Below are positions 14,001-24,830 of a DNA stretch of 64,000 nucleotides, piece by piece. Under the pieces are notes generated by a model. It saw only the letters and a list, made by a program, of their open reading frames with translations. It had not been told where the DNA came from and ran no database searches. The first letter of the stretch is position 1. Each line of letters opens with the position of its first letter. The stretch is from Lycorma delicatula (taxonomy: Eukaryota; Arthropoda; Insecta; Hemiptera; Fulgoridae): the NCBI RefSeq assembly GCF_047948215.1, contig NC_134455.1:302020147-302084146 (forward strand), read 5' to 3'. The position numbers and the translations under genes were made by a program.

Positions 14001-17000
14001 TTTTTTTAATCCGTGCAAAAATTAAATATTAGATTTTTATAAATAACTTATTTCTTGTGCTATTTTAAAACATAACTATTATGTGGTAGTAGACAATTAT
14101 TTCTAGCTAACGATTTATGTTTATAATGACTATACTTATCATCATGCATAATTTTAGATTAGTATAAGTTATATAAAATAATAGCTGAAGATGGAATTTT
14201 TGAAGGACTCTGTTGTGATGATGATAAATTACTAATTTTATTTTTGAATTTGTCAACGTTCAGTTGCTAACTTTATAAAATTTTTTTTTTTTTTTTGTCT
14301 TCAGTCATTTGACTGGTTTGATGCAGCTCTCCAAGATTCCCTATCTAGTGCTAGTCGTTTCATTTCAGTATACCCTCTACATCCTACATCCCTAACAATT
14401 TGTTTTACATATTCCAAACGTGGCCTGCCTACACAATTTTTTCCTTCTACCTGTCCTTCCAATATTAAAGCGACTATTCCAGGATGCCTTAGTATGTGGC
14501 CTACAAGTCTGTCTCTTCTTTTAACTATGTTTTTCCAAATGCTTCTTTCTTCATCTATTTGCCGCAATACCTCTTCATTTGTCACTTTATCCACCCATCT
14601 GATTTTTAACATTCTCCTATAGCACCACATTTCAAAAGCTTCTAATCTTTTCTTCTCAGATACTCCGATTGTCCAACTTTCACTTCCATATAAAGCGACA
14701 CTCCAAACATATACTTTCAAAAATCTTTTCCTGACATTTAAATTAATTTTTGATGTAAACAAATTATATTTCTTACTGAAGGCTCGTTTCGCTTGTGCTA
14801 TTCAGCATTTTATATCGCTCCTGCTTCGTCCATCTTTAGTAATTCTACTTCCCAAATAACAAAGTTCTTCTACCTCCATTATCTTTTCTCCTCCTATTTT
14901 CACATTCAGTGGTCCATCTTTGTTATTTCTACTACATTTCATTACTTTTGTTTTGTTCTTGTTTATTTTTCATGCGATAGTTCTTGCATAGGACTTCATC
15001 TATGCCTTTCATTGTTTCTTCTAAATCCCTTTTACTCTCGGCTAGAATTACTATATCATCAGCAAATCATAGCATCTTTATCTTTTCACCTTGTACTGTT
15101 ACTCCGAATCTAAATTGTTCTTTAACATCATTAACTGCTAGTTCCATGTAAAGATTAAAAAGTAACGGAGATAGGGAACATCCTTGTCGGACTCCCTTTC
15201 TTATTACGGCTTCTTTCTTATGTTATTCAATTATTACTGTTGCTGTTTGGTTCCTGTACATGTTAGCAATTGTTCTTCTATCTCTGTATTTGAACCCTAA
15301 TTTTTTTAAAATGCTGAACATTTTATTCCAATCTACGTTATCAAATGCCTTTTCTAGGTCTATAAACGCCAAGTATGTTGGTTTGTTTTTCTTTAATCTT
15401 CCTTCTACTATTAATCTGAGGCCTAAAATTGCTTCCCTTGTCCCTATACTTTTCCTGAAACCAAATTGGTCTTCTCCTAACACTTCTTCCACTCTCCTCT
15501 CAATTCTTCTGTATAGAATTCTAGTTAAGATTTTTGATGCATGACTAATTAAACTAATTGCTGTGTATTCTTCACAGTTATCTGCCCCTGCTTATAAAAT
15601 TATCGTACCTAAATTCCTTTTTAGTTGTTTTTCAATATAATTAACTCAGTTTTTTAACTGAGTTAAAATGAAGGATGAAAAAATCATTTGTTTTTAAAAT
15701 TAATATTGATATTATAAATATCAAGTTTAAATAAACTAAAATATGCTGTTTGCTGATTGGACATATAATTTAGGATTAAGCAATGCACTCTCAAAAAATA
15801 AAAAGTCAGAGACACAGTGTATTTAAAATGGTAAGATTTTTTGCAGATCTTTTTATTATTCTTTTATTCCTAATGTCTGTTGGACTTAGTCAAACTGTTT
15901 CTACTCTGTTAGAAACACTTTTATATTTGTATTTTGAAAATTTAACCACTGTTTATACAGATTATTATTTTTAAATAAAATTACTTGTGAGAAAATGAAG
16001 TAAAATAGCTAACAGTATGTTAGCCGAACAAGTTTTGATAACTTCTGTAGTTTATTTATTTATTATGGTCATAACCAGCTCTTAGTTGGTGGAGAAAATA
16101 TCCGTGTTTCTTATTTTCATTGTGTAATATAGTAAATGATAATTTCCACATTTATACATATTAAATTTTTTTTGTCTTCAGTCATTTGACTGGTTTGATG
16201 CAGCTCTCCAAGATTCCCATTTCATTTTGTTATACCTCCCACATCCTACATCCCCAACAATTTGTTTTTCATATTCTAAATGTTGCCTGCCTGCACAGTT
16301 TTTCCATTCTATTGTCCCTCGAACATTAAAACGTCTATTCCAGGATGCCTTAATATGTGGCCTATTAAGTCTGTCTCTTCTTTCAACTATATTTTTCAAA
16401 ATTCATCTTTCTTCATCAGAAATTGCAACATCTCTTCATTTGTCACTTTATCCACCCATCTGATTTTTAACAGTCTCTTATAGCACCACATTTCAAAAGA
16501 TTCTAATCTTTTCTTCTCAGGTACTCCGATCGTCCAAGTTTCACTTTCGTTTAAAGCTACACTTCAAACATATACTTTCAGAAATGTTTTCCTGATGTTT
16601 AAATTAAGTTTTGATATAAACAAATTATATTTCTGACTGAAGGCTCGTTTCGCCTGTGCTATTCGTCATTTTATATTGCTCCTGCTTTGTCTATCTTTAG
16701 TAATTCTACTTCCTAATAACAAAATTCTTCTATCTCCGTAATCTTTTCCCTTCCTATTTTTACATTCTGTGGTCCATCTTCATTATTTCTAATACATTTC
16801 ATTACTTTCGTTTTGTTCTTGTTTATTTTCATGCTGTAGTTCTTGCGTAAGACTTCATCCATGCCGTTCATTCTGAAAATTTTTTACTCTCAGCTAGAAT
16901 TACTATATGATCAGCAAATTGTAGCATCTTTATCTTTTCACGTTGTACTGTTACTCCAGATCTAAATTTTTCTTTCACATCATTAACTGTTAGTTCTTGT

Positions 17001-20000
17001 CGGACTCCTTTTTTTTTAGGGAACATCCTTGCTGAACTCCATTTTTATTCTGTTTTCTTTCTTACGTTCGTCAATTATTAATGTTGCTGTTTGGTTCCTG
17101 TAAATGTTAGTAATTGTTCTTCTATCTGTATTTGAACCCTAATTTTTTTAAAATGCTGAACATTTTATTCCAGTCTATGTTATCAAATGCCTTTTCTAGG
17201 TCTATAAATGCCAAGTATGTTGTTTTTTTTTTATTTAATCTTCCTTCTACTATTAATCTGAGTGCTAAAATTGCTTCCCTTGCCCCTATACTTTTCCTGA
17301 AACCAAATTGGTCTTCTCCTAACACTTCTTCCACTCTCTTCTCAATTCTGTACAGAATTCTAGTAAGATTTTCTATGCATGACTAGTTAAACTAATTTTT
17401 CTGAATTCTTCAAATTTATGTGCTCCTGCTTTCTTTGGTATCATGACTATAACACTCTTTTTGAAGTCTGATGGAACTTCCCCTATTTTGTAAATATTAC
17501 ATACCAGTTTGTATAATCTATCGCTTCCTCACCTGCATTGTGAGTAATTTTGCAGGTATTCCAGGAAAATTTCTGTCATTCAAATATTTTAATGCTCTCT
17601 TAAATTCAGATCTCAGTATTGTTTCTCCCCTTTCATCCTCTTCGACTTCCTCTTTAACACCAATTTCTAATTCATTTCCTCCATATAACTCTTCTGTATA
17701 TTCCACCCACCTATTGGCCTTTTCTTTCACATTATAAATCAGTATATCATCTTTGTTTAACACATTATTAGATTTTAATTTATGTACCACAAAATTTTCC
17801 TTAACTTTCCTGTATGCTCCGCCTGTTGTACAATGTTCATTTCTCTTTCCACTTCTGAACACTTTTCTTTAATCCATTCTTCTTTCGCTAGTTTGCACCT
17901 CCTGTTTACAGTATTTCTTAATTGTCAATAGTTCCTTTTACTTTCTTCATCACTAGCATTCTTATATTTTCTATGTTTATCTATCAGCTGATATATATCA
18001 TCTGAAATCCAAGGTTTTCTACCAGTTCTCTTTGTTCCACCTAAGTTTGCTTCTGCTGATTTAAGAATTTCCTTTTTAACATTCTCCCATTCTTCTTCTA
18101 CATATTCTACCTTATCTTTTTCACTCAGACCTCTTGTGATGTCCTCCTCAAAAATCATTACCTCCTCTTCCACAAGCTTCTCTAAATTCCACCGATTCAT
18201 CTAACACCTTTTCTTCAGGTTGTTAAACTCCAATAATACATTACATTTCAATACAACAATACATTTCATTATTACTAAATTATGGTTGCTATCAATGTCT
18301 GCTCCAGGGTAAGCTTTACAGTTGATGAATTGATTTTTAAATCTTTGCTTAACCAAGATGTAATCTATCTGATACCTTGCAGTATCACCTGGCTGTTTCC
18401 ATGTGTATATTCTTCTATTCCTCATAATAGAAGAAGTAGAGCTGTTATTCAGAGACAAAAAGTAAATGTCTCTCCAAACACTGTAGCGTCCAACATAGTG
18501 GCAACATCCAGAGCACCAAGAGACAGGGCACACACAATTGAGATAAAATATGAACTCAGAAACTAGTGGAGAGAGGTGAGGGACACTGAGTACACTCACC
18601 CTTTTTCACTTGAAGAAATTGAGTCAGTGCTCAAATATATCGCTGCAAGAAAAGCACCAGGATTCGATAGCATCAGTCCAGAATTTGTGTTACAACTGCA
18701 GAAAATACACAAAACACTTTGGCTGGCCAGATTCTTTACTGACATAATGCAGATCGGTAGCGTACCCAGAGAGTTCAAAGAATGGAAGGTAGTAGCCATC
18801 TTAAAACATGGGAAACCAGCAAACTTACCTGAGAGCTACAGTCCTATAGCATTGCTATCGGTGACGTATAAATTACTAGAAAGGCTTATTTACAACAGAA
18901 TCTGTCAGAGAATATTTGTAATTATACAGATTGAACAAGCAGGCTTTAGGCCAAAACAAAGTTGCATTGACCTAGTTCTCTTGCTCACAATGTACATTGA
19001 AGCGGGGTTCCAAAGAAATCTTAAAACCTCTGCTGCATTCATTGATCTATCAGCCGCTTACGACACTGTCTGGAGAGAAGGCATGATTTGTAAGGGCCTC
19101 CGTGTAATCCCATGTAAATTAACGCTCGCCTGCTTAATAACATGCTGAACAACAGAATGTTCTAAGTTATCATGGGATCCGATATAAGCTCACCAAAGAA
19201 TGGCCTGCCACAAGGGTTGGTACTTGCGCCTTTCCTTTTCAGCCTCTAGTTCTATCATGCTGAAGACATTCTGACATGCTGAAGACAAGATCGGAAAAGC
19301 GTGACTATGCCAATGACTGGGTGTTAACAACAAAATGTAGATCATTTGAAGAGTCGCAGCAGGTCCTGATGGCCAACCTGCAGAGACTGGGATGGTACTT
19401 CTGAAGATGGCACCTCCAATCAAATGCTAGTAAAACAGAGGTATCATGCGTCCATCTAAATAGCAAGTTTGCTAATGGGGAGCTTAAAATTCTATTCGAG
19501 AATACATGGCTCTTTCACAATAAGACACCAAAATACCTAGGGGTGACACTTGATAGAATGCTTTCAAAGGAGCACCTAATGAAAACTGCAGAATAATTGA
19601 AAACTAGAAACAACATTATACATAAGCTCTGTGGAATAACATGAGGAGCGTCGGCTTCCACTTTGCTCACATCAACTCTGAACCTCTTTGTCTCGGCTGC
19701 GGAATATTGTGCGCCAGTGTGGCTTAACACCCCTTATGTTCATAGAATTGATGCTCAACTTAATAACACTATGAGAATGATTGCCTGAGTTATCAGGTCT
19801 ACTCCTGTGGAATAGCTCCCAGTATTGAGCCACATACCAACCCCAAATCTGCACCCTGTTAATGCTTTTATAAGAGAGTACAAGAAGATTATGGACAATT
19901 GAAATCTACCAATATATGAGGACATTGAGGATGCAATCGTGGTCGCCTTCGATCTTGAAAGTCACCTATAAAAACAGCAATTGCTGTCACAGAGGAAGGA

Positions 20001-21502
20001 TACCTTACTGATACCTGGGATCAAGAATGGACCACAAAGCAGAATAACCAAATTCCATGCATTGCTCAAAAGCTGCCAGGACTTGCCACATAGAACATTG
20101 TCAGTGTTAAACAGAATATGAACTCAGCATGTTAACTGCACCTATTTCCTGTATAAACGGGGAACCCCCCCCCCCAAATTTGCAAGTGTGGTGAAAATCA
20201 AACTGTTAAACACATCACAGAAGTTTGCCTGAGGACAGCTTATGAAGGGACACCTGAAGATTTCCTGATAGCGACTCCGGAATCAGTAGCTTATATTAAT
20301 TTGTTAGATGTTTGTAATTTTTTACTGCTGGTGTTGTGTCTTGTGCCATACGCTAAATAAATAAATCTATTACAATTTTTGAACTGAGTGTTGGCAATTA
20401 CTAAATTATACTTCATGTAAAACTCTATAAGTTGGTATGTTTTATTCTTTTTGCCCAGCCCATACTCGCCCACAATATTTCCTTTCTTGCCTTTTCCAAT
20501 GCTTGTATTCCAATCTCCAACTATTATTAAATTTTCATCCCCTTTTATGTGTTTAATTGCTTCGTCAATTTCTTTATATACACACTCTATCTCATCATCA
20601 TGATGGCCATTTGTAGGAATATAGATGTTAACAATTGTTGTTGGCTTAGGTTTTGATTTTATTCTTATTACAATAATTCTGTCGCTATGCTGAAATACTC
20701 TACTCTCTTCCCTATCTTCTTGTTCATTACAAAACCTACTCCTGCCTGCCCTTTATTTGAAGCTGTGTTAATTATTCTAAAATTACCTGATCAAAAGTTG
20801 TTTTACTCTTCCACCGAACCTCGCTAATTCCTACTACATCTACATTTCCATTTCCCTCTTTAAATTTTCTGACCCACTAACCGTTTTTAGACTTCTGACA
20901 TTCCAAACTCTGACTCGTAGAATGTTATTTTTTAATTTTCTGGTGACCCCTTCTTAGCAGTCCCCACCCAGAGATTCGAACGGGGGCCTAGTTTACCTCC
21001 GGAATATTTTACTACAGAAGGCACCTCCATCTTTGTTACTACAGAGAGTTACAGTTTCTTGGAAAAAAAAGGCTGCTGTAGTTTTCCATTGCTTTCAGCT
21101 GCGCAGTTCTCAGAAGATTGAGTGGTGTTGATATTAAATCCTCCTGACCTATTTAAGAGCTGCTGCCCTATTTCAGGAATCATTCCTTAGTCTGGCTCTC
21201 AACAAATACCTCTCCGATTTACTTGCATCTTCGATCAAGCTACTCCATATCATTGAGCACTCAAGCCCCCTCACCATCGACAAGGTCTCATAATTCATAG
21301 AGGGAGACATACTAATAAAAATGTTAGACATATTTATTTAAATGTGGTATCTAACATAATATTTCATGTTGCTTTATTTTAATGATAACAAAAATGCTTT
21401 TATTTCTAGTGTGTTGGAGGGTTATCTTGGCATCATAGATTACCATATGTTTGTGCAGGAGTTGATCATTCTATCTGTTTGTGGAAAGTGGCTACTAATT
21501 AA
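4939..21502 (+). CDS. Nup37: Nucleoporin Nup37, 3' four exons (partial gene)
   Basis: Four exons, 4939-5089, 9757-9976, 13121-13277 and 21410-21502, join in frame across GT-AG introns of about 4.7, 3.1 and 8.1 kb. They give about 206 C-terminal residues and a stop. I recognise Nup37, a WD-repeat subunit of the Nup107-160 (Y) complex of the nuclear pore scaffold. Family-matching strings are LEGH, ASVSDD.TCKLW, SPGMSVCWH, NGTVRMYNVEKQQAILSFE, VPLLSADW, LVIWN, KRPLH and LSWHHRLPYVC. Known Nup37 proteins are about 320-330 residues, so roughly the first third is missing. Upstream exons must lie left of the window, because nothing similar is seen in 1-4938. The introns are full of transposons but the exons are clean, so the gene looks functional. 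Confidence 0.88.
5237..5521 (-). mobile_element. tRNA-derived SINE with 12-bp target duplication
   Basis: A minus-strand SINE in the first visible Nup37 intron. AACATGAAAGCT at 5225-5236 is repeated at 5522-5533 as the target-site duplication. Read on the minus strand, the head is tRNA-like: A-box-like TGGTCTAATGGTGAACGC and B-box-like GCGTTCAAGTCC. A shared body follows, then a tail ending near GTTTAGCC-like sequence and A-rich DNA. The same body occurs at 53455-53745 and 63830-64000. Confidence 0.85.
5965..6045 (-). repeat. Possible second tRNA-derived repeat head
   Basis: Read on the minus strand this has a good B box, GGTTCAAATCCC, preceded by ATCGAGAAAATTT. No cloverleaf can be drawn, so it looks like a decayed SINE head rather than a tRNA gene. 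Confidence 0.35.
6098..6352 (+). other. Unassigned 84-codon ORF in Nup37 intron
   Basis: An open frame starting MFNLSFQGKKLLLVKKSG, with IIALIDPFEQELSRIL and a C terminus DHHGHAMIAF. It is basic, lacks a signal peptide or membrane segment, and I do not recognise it. It has no splice sites that join it to the Nup37 frame. It may be a transposon fragment or chance. Confidence 0.2.
6837..8109 (+). mobile_element. RTE-clade LINE, 5'-truncated copy 1 (sense to Nup37)
   Basis: The 3' part of a non-LTR reverse transcriptase. Motifs in order are LTRILYRRIERR, EDQFGFRKSIGTRE, FIDLEKAFDNVD, GVRQGCSLSPLLFNLY, FADDIVILAES (in a broken frame) and the C-terminal FEMWCYRRMLKIRWVDK. The frame ends NQSND-stop, then AGAC and poly(A). 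A 13-bp target duplication, ACATTGTATATCA, lies at 6824-6836 and 8110-8122. In-frame stops are visible near 7070 and 7325, and a frameshift near 7430. RTE assignment rests on the endonuclease of the full copy at 36168-39443. Confidence 0.9.
8123..8445. other. Intron sequence with a short TA run
   Basis: AT-rich intron DNA with a TA dinucleotide run at about 8427-8445 next to the mariner. No gene is seen. Confidence 0.4.
8446..9712 (+). mobile_element. Mariner transposon (DD34D), dead copy
   Basis: Imperfect terminal repeats start CACGAGGGTAAGTCAAT on the left and, complemented, CACACAAGGGTAAATCAAT on the right, flanked by TA. The plus strand carries a mariner transposase from about 8596. Motifs are SGAEIHRRLSVQYRN, VTIDEVAHSLQI-like sequence, ITGDETWIHHYEPESK (first Asp), LLHDNVRPHTAAHTAETL (second Asp) and, in another frame, LAPSDYLLFGSLKE (third Asp). 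A stop after PESK at 9092-9094 and several frameshifts disable it. It ends 44 bp before Nup37 exon B. Confidence 0.9.
9757..9976 (+). CDS. Nup37: Nup37 exon B
   Basis: The 220-nt exon starts with two bases that complete Gly, then MSVCWHNEEPGKLL. It carries two WD blades (NGTVRMYN and LVIWNTTRP) and ends inside an Asn codon, with donor GTAAAG. A mariner ends only 44 bp upstream, so the long pyrimidine tract lies right against the transposon. Confidence 0.9.
10537..11793 (-). mobile_element. Mariner transposon, dead copy
   Basis: Near-perfect terminal repeats sharing AGGGTCATTCAAATATAAA lie at 10539 and, inverted, at about 11791, flanked by TA. The minus strand has pieces of a mariner transposase: INNDNFQAVGDLVED near 11420, VTCDKTWVLH near 11180 (a GDETW-type block with Lys) and GKVLATV near 11060. 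Frameshifts and stops are frequent. It lies antisense in Nup37 intron B. Confidence 0.85.
12008..12541 (+). mobile_element. Internally deleted mariner (MITE-like)
   Basis: A 534-bp element with terminal repeats sharing AGGTGTGTGAGAA at 12010 and, inverted, at 12539, flanked by TA. Inside, a start at 12200 gives MEHRNLEQRCAIKFCVKLGE. A later frame gives CWHKSFLEGREHVEDQPRSG and RMMSEQLNL. These are the N-terminal DNA-binding part of a mariner transposase. The catalytic domain is deleted, so any mobility would need a transposase supplied in trans. It lies in Nup37 intron B. Confidence 0.85.
12544..13120. other. Nup37 intron B remainder
   Basis: Very T-rich intron sequence ending in acceptor TATATTTCAG. 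No repeat or gene is recognised. Confidence 0.5.
13121..13277 (+). CDS. Nup37: Nup37 exon C
   Basis: After acceptor TATATTTCAG the first base completes Asn. The frame reads FPIEKRPLHTKGCLLRF and ends on a codon boundary at LK, with donor GTACAT. Length 157 nt. Confidence 0.88.
13278..14272. other. Nup37 intron C, 5' part
   Basis: Begins with donor GTACAT and a short TA run, then AT-rich sequence with no recognisable gene or repeat up to the RTE insertion. Confidence 0.45.
14283..15591 (-). mobile_element. RTE-clade LINE, 5'-truncated copy 2 (antisense to Nup37)
   Basis: The same family as 6837-8109, in reverse orientation. A 10-bp target duplication, TTATAAAATT, lies at 14273-14282 and 15592-15601, and poly(T) marks the 3' end. 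The C-terminal frame at 14762-14301 gives the same 153-residue protein as 7632-8093. The part 15492-15223 covers EDQFGFRKSIGTRE to YRNQTAT. It shares the same inactivating changes as copy 1 in its 3' 900 bp. Confidence 0.9.
15641..15666. repeat. Perfect 11-bp hairpin
   Basis: TTAACTCAGTT and its complement AACTGAGTTAA are separated by TTTT, 40 bp beyond the 5' end of the antisense RTE copy. It is a short perfect palindrome of unknown role. Confidence 0.6.
15667..16165. other. Nup37 intron C, between RTE copies
   Basis: AT-rich. A 63-codon frame at 15783-15974 has a hydrophobic middle but no family resemblance. I do not call it a gene. Confidence 0.35.
16166..21304 (-). mobile_element. RTE-clade LINE copy 3, near full length, interrupted
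   Basis: An antisense RTE copy in Nup37 intron C. It runs from poly(T) at 16166 to the 5' UTR end, where TAATTCATAGAGG parallels the end of the full copy at 39443. Reading from the 5' end it shows endonuclease remnants (21.0-20.4 kb), an insertion of another LINE at 18420-20365, then the linker (18.2-17.5 kb) and the reverse transcriptase (17.4-16.2 kb; EDQFGFRKSIGARE, FIDLEKAFDNID). Frameshifts and deletions are numerous, so it is older than copies 1 and 2. Confidence 0.88.
18420..20365 (+). mobile_element. Jockey-like LINE nested in RTE copy 3
   Basis: A 5'-truncated non-LTR element inserted in the opposite orientation to its host RTE. TCTATT at 18414-18419 is repeated at 20366-20371 as a probable target duplication. 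The frame at 18576-19148 has RKAPGFDSISPEFVLQ, NLPESYSPIALLSVTYKLLERL, EQAGFRPKQSC and AAFIDLSAAYDTVWREG. The rest continues in broken frames: GLPQGLVLAPFLFSL, YANDWVLTT (normally YADD), TPKYLGVTLDRML and AEYCAPVWLN. It ends with an AAATAAATAAA tail. Confidence 0.85.
21410..21502 (+). CDS. Nup37: Nup37 last exon with stop
   Basis: After acceptor TATTTCTAG the frame reads CVGGLSWHHRLPYVC, then DHSICLWKVATN and TAA at 21500-21502. The last WD strand ends the protein, as in other Nup37 proteins. Confidence 0.88.
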   Translation, partial: CVGGLSWHHRLPYVCAGVDHSICLWKVATN

Positions 21503-21573
21503 ACTAATAAGCAAAGTATTGATTTCACCCTTTTTCTTGTTCATGTTTTTTCCTTTTTTTGTGAATTTGTGTA

Positions 21574-21579
21574 AATAAA
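21574..21579 (+). terminator. Nup37 poly(A) signal
   Basis: An AATAAA lies 72 bp after the Nup37 stop codon, followed by a T-rich stretch. It is the first canonical signal downstream and implies a very short 3' UTR. Confidence 0.65.
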
Positions 21580-23839
21580 TTATTTTGTACTATTTGTGTT
21601 ATTTTTTTTGCATTGTACTAAAGTAAACTGATAGTTTCTTATATTACAATAATTTTCTGCAGTTTTTTTAATCATCTGTAATAATAAACTACACATTTTT
21701 TCATTTTGTTATTCAATAATCTGCTAATTATATTAAAACACAGTATATTGTCTTTTAATAAATATTTATAAAGAAACAAAACAAGGCCATCATCTTAAAA
21801 ACTAAACGCAAAATGAAACTATCACATTCTGTTTGCTATTGTTACAGCATGTAGGTTTATTACCTTATATTAAAAAATGTTTTTAAAAAGTGTCTCATTG
21901 AAAAGTAATTTTTCAGTTTAAAACCCTTAAAATAAGAAAAAGCTATAAGTGTTGGAGAACATGTTCACTAATTACTTTTACTTAACATTCCAAAAATTTA
22001 CAGTCAAATCTTAATGACTGGCATAACTTTTTAAATGAATAAAACCTTTGAACCAAAAAGGTGTTTTGCATTTGCTTTAGCAATAGATAACTTTCCAATA
22101 AAACTCCAATCGTAGCAAGTATTTACAGGGGATGTCAATTGCATATGCAGTATATAAATATCACTTGTTATGAAAAATTTTGACACTTTGTAATTAATAA
22201 AAATAGTGGTCAATAAAACCAATATTGGTTTATTGTGCAATACCTCAAGTTCAATGAAACAATTTAAATAAATTAAATGTAGTCTTTATGCTATAACCTT
22301 TATGCATGGTTATCACTGATTAAACCTAATCTATTTAGTGTCTCAAAAAATCATACACAGTACATATTGTGTTTAAAGGCAAATTCAGGGTTTATAGATT
22401 TACACAATTTTCTGTGAAACTATCATTAAAATGTTTTGGTAAACATTTATTGTCAAAACTGCCAAGTTTCTCTACAATCTAATCACCATTTGTTATTATC
22501 AGTTGTATATTAATGACAAGTTATGTTTTGTTTATAATTCATCTACTTTTTGTTTGTATTTTTGTTTAAATGATTCAACATTGACATGGTGGTTCATCTA
22601 CAATGTTGCAAATAAATTGAGGTTGTTACAGTATTAATTTATAATGTTTAAAAGTAATTCTTCAAATTCTGAGTGTTGAACAAATTTATGCACTTTTTGT
22701 AGTAAAGAGATTTTAAAAATCAATTTCAAAATTAATAGAATAAGGAATAATAGTTTGATTGGCATGGATTCAGAGTTGTATACGTTGTTGTGATTTAAAA
22801 ATATTAATATATTGATAAAATATACATATAGCAGTATATATTATATTAATGTACTATTTATTGATAAAAATATTATATGTATTAACAATTATTGGTGGTC
22901 ATTAGTTTATTTGTTACAATCTGTATTTTATCTTGTAATTCTTCAGATTGTTCATATTCACAGCTGATAAATTTGATATTTTTTCTTCAATGGTACAGCT
23001 CTAATAAAGAAATAAATAAATACTAAATAGTCATACAATTCTCACCTGCTTTGTGTACCATATATACTTAACAATTCCAATCTGTTATTAAAAGCTGTAA
23101 CAGTACAACACTAACATGTTGTATTGTCTTGCAGCTGTTATATTTCATTACCAAACATATATCTTCTAGTTCATCTTGTTACATGCAAATAAGATTTTGT
23201 CTATAGGAATTACTGTATAATTATATGAATCAGAAAGGTGTAAATATGTAACACATACAATTTGTTTATAGATTTGAAAGATCTCTAACAGGTTTTGAAA
23301 ACTGATGATGTAATATGATTATATGTATACTAATGAGCGTCAGAATTTCCTACAATATTTGTTGAAGTCAAAAAAATTTGATTCAAGCAGTTTTCAATAC
23401 AAGCGGTAATGGTACATCGCACATATGACGTCAGTCTTTTTCAATAAGTTATACAGTAAATTTCAGATCCGGATGCAGCAAGATATACTTTATCTTCAGT
23501 TTACTGGTGAAACCTAAGGGTTTGTGCTGTTCTTATGTATACATATTTTCTAAATCTTTTTATAAACAAATATATAAATTTTTTAAGCGCGTGTTGATTT
23601 GTACAGATCAGTTCAGTTATGTAGACATCAGGACTTGTCAAGCAAGCATTAATTAGGGAACCTCATTACCATGCGCCAACCATGTGCTCATTACCATGTG
23701 CTATAGTAATAAATGTGCGCATTTTTGTCAGTACGTATTCAATATTGTCCTAGCACGTCACTAATATGCCCTAGTACGTCACGCATTAACTAATGCTTTG
23801 TGTGTGCCTACAGGGACTTGGTCATAAATAAAAGAAAGC
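21580..23839. other. Intergenic AT-rich DNA
   Basis: No gene is recognised. A 14-bp palindrome, AACCAATATTGGTT, lies near 22217. ACGTCA-containing sites cluster at 23.42-23.79 kb. Confidence 0.4.
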
Positions 23840-24830
23840 AATATGAACAAGAGTTGATATAGATTCGGCTATGAGAATATTTTTGCAATCTGTGTTAAGA
23901 GTTTTCCTGTGCCATTGTAACCCACGCTTCCATATTCAAGATGGGTGTGGCCATTATCTTATGAATAATTGTTTCATTCCCTCCCTCATTTCCCTCCTTG
24001 TTTCATTGTTTAACACCACATATAAATCTAAATTTATTTAATTTGTTACCAACACATCATAACTCTTTAAATAGGACTTGTAACAACCGAAATAATTAAA
24101 ACTCAATATGTGATCAAGAACGACATCATTTATTACTATCCTAGATGTAATAGGATGCAGACCCAAAAAGGCTGTTGTCTTTGACTTATCAGGTTCTATT
24201 TTAATTTTGTAATCAACACATGTCTGCTGCTACTTAAAAATGGAGCTTTTTAGATTATCTTCATTATCATATTAGTTAGAATTTCTGTGGTCAAGCCACT
24301 TCTCATTTTAAAAACTGTAGTATCTTCATATAAGTTCCACACAACCGAGATTAGATGACTTGGATATCCTTTCTGTTGTATAATCTGCTACAAATTCCTC
24401 TATTCACATTATCAAAGGCTTCCTCAGTCAATGAAGACAATATGCATTTCCAAATTAAATTCTCTTGTTTCTCAATATGTTGCTTGAGAACAAAGGCAGA
24501 AACCAACCATACTAGATTTGTACATGATTCCTCCTTTACTGTCCTTACCAGATTCTTAACATTCATCCTTGTCCGCCTGTACAATTCCTTGACCTCTACC
24601 CATCATCAACCTACAATCATTATGAATCTTGTTGCTTTTGAACAGTCGCACTCTCTATTTCCTGGTTCCATAACTTCAACCTTTTCCTAGCCTTCTTCAC
24701 TTTCACAGTCCCAAGGGCTTCAAAAGCTGCTTTTCTAATGATGTTCTCCAAATTCTTCCATTTTTGTTCCAAATTACTACTTACTACCTTCCCTCTAAAA
24801 TATCCCTTAGTGTTCTATAATAAAACATTT
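23840..24830 (-). mobile_element. Decayed LINE remnant
   Basis: Read on the minus strand, a linker (EALGTVKVKKARKRLKLWN) starts near 24780. A reverse transcriptase remnant follows (HIEKQENLIWKC, EEAFDNVNRGI). Further on, near 24200-24080, come TCVDYKIKIEPDKSKTTAF and FNYFGC, and near 23960 MATPILNMEAWV. This order matches a common arthropod LINE. It carries many stops and frameshifts and differs from the RTE copies elsewhere in the window. Confidence 0.65.

Noticed and set aside
15783..15974. A 63-codon hydrophobic frame in Nup37 intron C.
   Set aside because: No homology or splice sites; the composition matches the AT-rich background.
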